DNA of 64,000 nt from Sphingobacterium sp. ML3W (lineage in GTDB: Bacteria > Bacteroidota > Bacteroidia > Sphingobacteriales > Sphingobacteriaceae), in the NCBI RefSeq assembly GCF_029542085.1, contig NZ_CP107036.1, forward strand, positions 1,178,001-1,242,000. Reading direction: 5' to 3'. Position numbers and translations under genes: made by a program. Shown here in pieces: positions 62,763 to 64,000 of this stretch; position 1 is the first letter of the stretch, and every line of letters starts with the position of its first letter. The notes beneath the pieces are model-generated. The model was given only the letters and a program-made list of their open reading frames with translations, was not told where the DNA came from and searched no databases.

Positions 62763-64000
62763 ATGAGGATCGAAAGTTTTGATCTTCTCGATTCTAAAGA
62801 TAAATTTCATCAGAAAGCCCTGCATTGGTCGGGGCAATTTGATGAAATTTCTTTCTTTAATAGCAATGGCGCGCCTGACGAATGGGGAAGATTTGAGAGT
62901 GTATTGGCGGTGAAGGCCTTGCATTCATTTTGTGCAGATGATGATGTATTGGATCAATTACAGCAATTCCTAGTCAAACATCAATGCGAATTTATTCCGG
63001 GATTTCTATCCTATGATCTTAAGAATGAGATCGAAGATTTGCATACTAGTGCCATTGATAAGCTCGGATTTCCAGCTGCCTATTTTTTTGTTCCAACCAT
63101 AACGGTCAGATGGGCCGCTAATCAGGTTCACATCCAAGCCGATGATCCAGTTGCGGTGTATCAGTCCATCTGCGACACAGCAATTCCACAGATAGATGCC
63201 AACCTAGAGATAAAGATACACTCAAGATGGACGAAAGGAGAATACCTTGTTGCCTTTGATAAGGTACAACAACATATTCAGCGTGGCGATATTTACGAAG
63301 TAAATCTCTGTCAGGAGTTCTTCGCCGAAAATGCACATATTAACCCGATTGAGGTTTATCTAAAATTGAATACTGTATCACCTACTCCATTCAGCAACTT
63401 TTTTAAAGTTGGCCATCATTATATCATGAGTGCTTCTCCAGAACGTTTTTTGGCGAAAAGACAAGGTAAACTGATTTCTCAGCCCATTAAAGGCACTGCT
63501 AAAAGGGGTGCTACAGCGTACGAGGATCAAGAGATTATCAGTCGTATGCTCCAATCGCAGAAGGAGATTGCCGAAAATGTAATGATCGTGGATTTAGTCC
63601 GAAATGATTTGACACGAAGTGCCCTCCCCGGAACAGTTGAAGCCACACGTTTGTTTGAAATCCAATCTTTTAAACAGGTACATCAGATGATATCTACCAT
63701 CACTTGTACTCAAGATCCAAAGGTGCCCAATATGGACGTATTTAGACATACATTTCCTGCGGGTTCCATGACAGGGGCTCCCAAGATTGCTGCTATGCGC
63801 ATTTGCGATCAGATTGAAGATTCCAAAAGAGGTGTATATGCGGGTTCCATAGGCTATTTTGATACCTTACATGACGAATTTGATTTTAATGTCGTGATCC
63901 GCTCTCTCCTTTACAATCAGCAGGAACATTACCTCTCTTTTCATACAGGCGGGGCGGTTACCAACCAAGCATTAGCAGAACAAGAATATCAGGAGTGTCT
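62763..64000 (+). CDS. Chorismate-binding enzyme, PabB/aminodeoxychorismate synthase component I-like (partial)
   Basis: The first 412 residues are present; the frame is open at the right edge and lacks only a few C-terminal residues. It starts at the ATG three bases after purA. The C-terminal catalytic domain shows GDIYEVNLCQEF, ISQPIKGTAKRG, ENVMIVDLVRNDL and PAGSMTGAPKIAAM, all core residues of anthranilate/aminodeoxychorismate synthase. The N-terminal ~140 residues form the usual less conserved part (IPGFLSYDLKNEIEDL). The GxPIKGTxxR and PAGSMTGAPK set fits PabB, needed for folate; anthranilate synthase is the alternative. Which of the two cannot be settled without the partner glutaminase. 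Confidence 0.88.
   Translation, partial: MRIESFDLLDSKDKFHQKALHWSGQFDEISFFNSNGAPDEWGRFESVLAVKALHSFCADDDVLDQLQQFLVKHQCEFIPGFLSYDLKNEIEDLHTSAIDKLGFPAAYFFVPTITVRWAANQVHIQADDPVAVYQSICDTAIPQIDANLEIKIHSRWTKGEYLVAFDKVQQHIQRGDIYEVNLCQEFFAENAHINPIEVYLKLNTVSPTPFSNFFKVGHHYIMSASPERFLAKRQGKLISQPIKGTAKRGATAYEDQEIISRMLQSQKEIAENVMIVDLVRNDLTRSALPGTVEATRLFEIQSFKQVHQMISTITCTQDPKVPNMDVFRHTFPAGSMTGAPKIAAMRICDQIEDSKRGVYAGSIGYFDTLHDEFDFNVVIRSLLYNQQEHYLSFHTGGAVTNQALAEQEYQEC

Overview
The window looks like chromosomal DNA of a Bacteroidota member, most probably family Sphingobacteriaceae (Sphingobacterium-like). Reasons seen here: AT-rich sequence, weak or absent Shine-Dalgarno signals, two tRNA promoters of the Bacteroidota form TTTG-N19/20-TAnnTTTG, many lipoproteins, and neighbourhoods typical of the phylum (DUF3822-rsmD-coaD, DUF4296 lipoprotein-mutS2, DUF4294/rsh/fur/purA, bshB1). 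The genus is an inference. No phage, insertion sequence, CRISPR array or rRNA was seen, so this is mostly core chromosome with a few accessory patches.

Layout. 1-6.5 kb: a cut phosphoesterase, an M20 peptidase, an AlkD-like protein, then a divergent MarR regulator and a short UvrA-like ATPase sharing two palindromic operators. 6.7-10.8 kb: copper group (CopA-type ATPase, small HMA protein, a small lipoprotein, a TlpA-like thioredoxin) with a possible dead gene inside. 10.9-16.2 kb: alpha/beta hydrolase under a striking operator next to a Crp/Fnr regulator, a CDF metal transporter, an outer-membrane barrel, a Gfo/Idh/MocA oxidoreductase and a very short Fur-like protein. 16.3-24 kb: tRNA-His, htpG, yqgE, a pdxH-nuoC-nuoD run without other complex I genes, a polyprenol-phosphate glycosyltransferase and ruvB. 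24-31.6 kb: HEAT-like protein, DPP IV-type peptidase, RecD-like helicase, DUF3822-rsmD-coaD, aldo/keto reductase. 31.7-45.5 kb: tRNA-Leu, a dihaem cytochrome, lipoproteins, luciferase-like monooxygenase, THUMP-like methyltransferase plus aspartokinase, GNAT, YggS, DUF4296-mutS2, and gdhA.

46.2-56.2 kb is the most coherent system. A leftward operon holds a complete assimilatory sulfate reduction route: CysN/CysD make APS, an iron-sulfur-type CysH reduces it, CobA and a Met8-like protein make sirohaem, and a sulfite reductase fused to a C-terminal HEPN-like domain makes sulfide. Divergent from it, 144 bases away, is a four-gene ABC importer that looks like PstSCAB but has no phoU. I infer that it imports sulfate or another sulfur oxyanion rather than phosphate.

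56.3-64 kb: bshB1 (bacillithiol), a glutathione-peroxidase-like enzyme, a DUF4294 protein, then rsh, fur, purA and a chorismate-binding enzyme that runs off the right edge.
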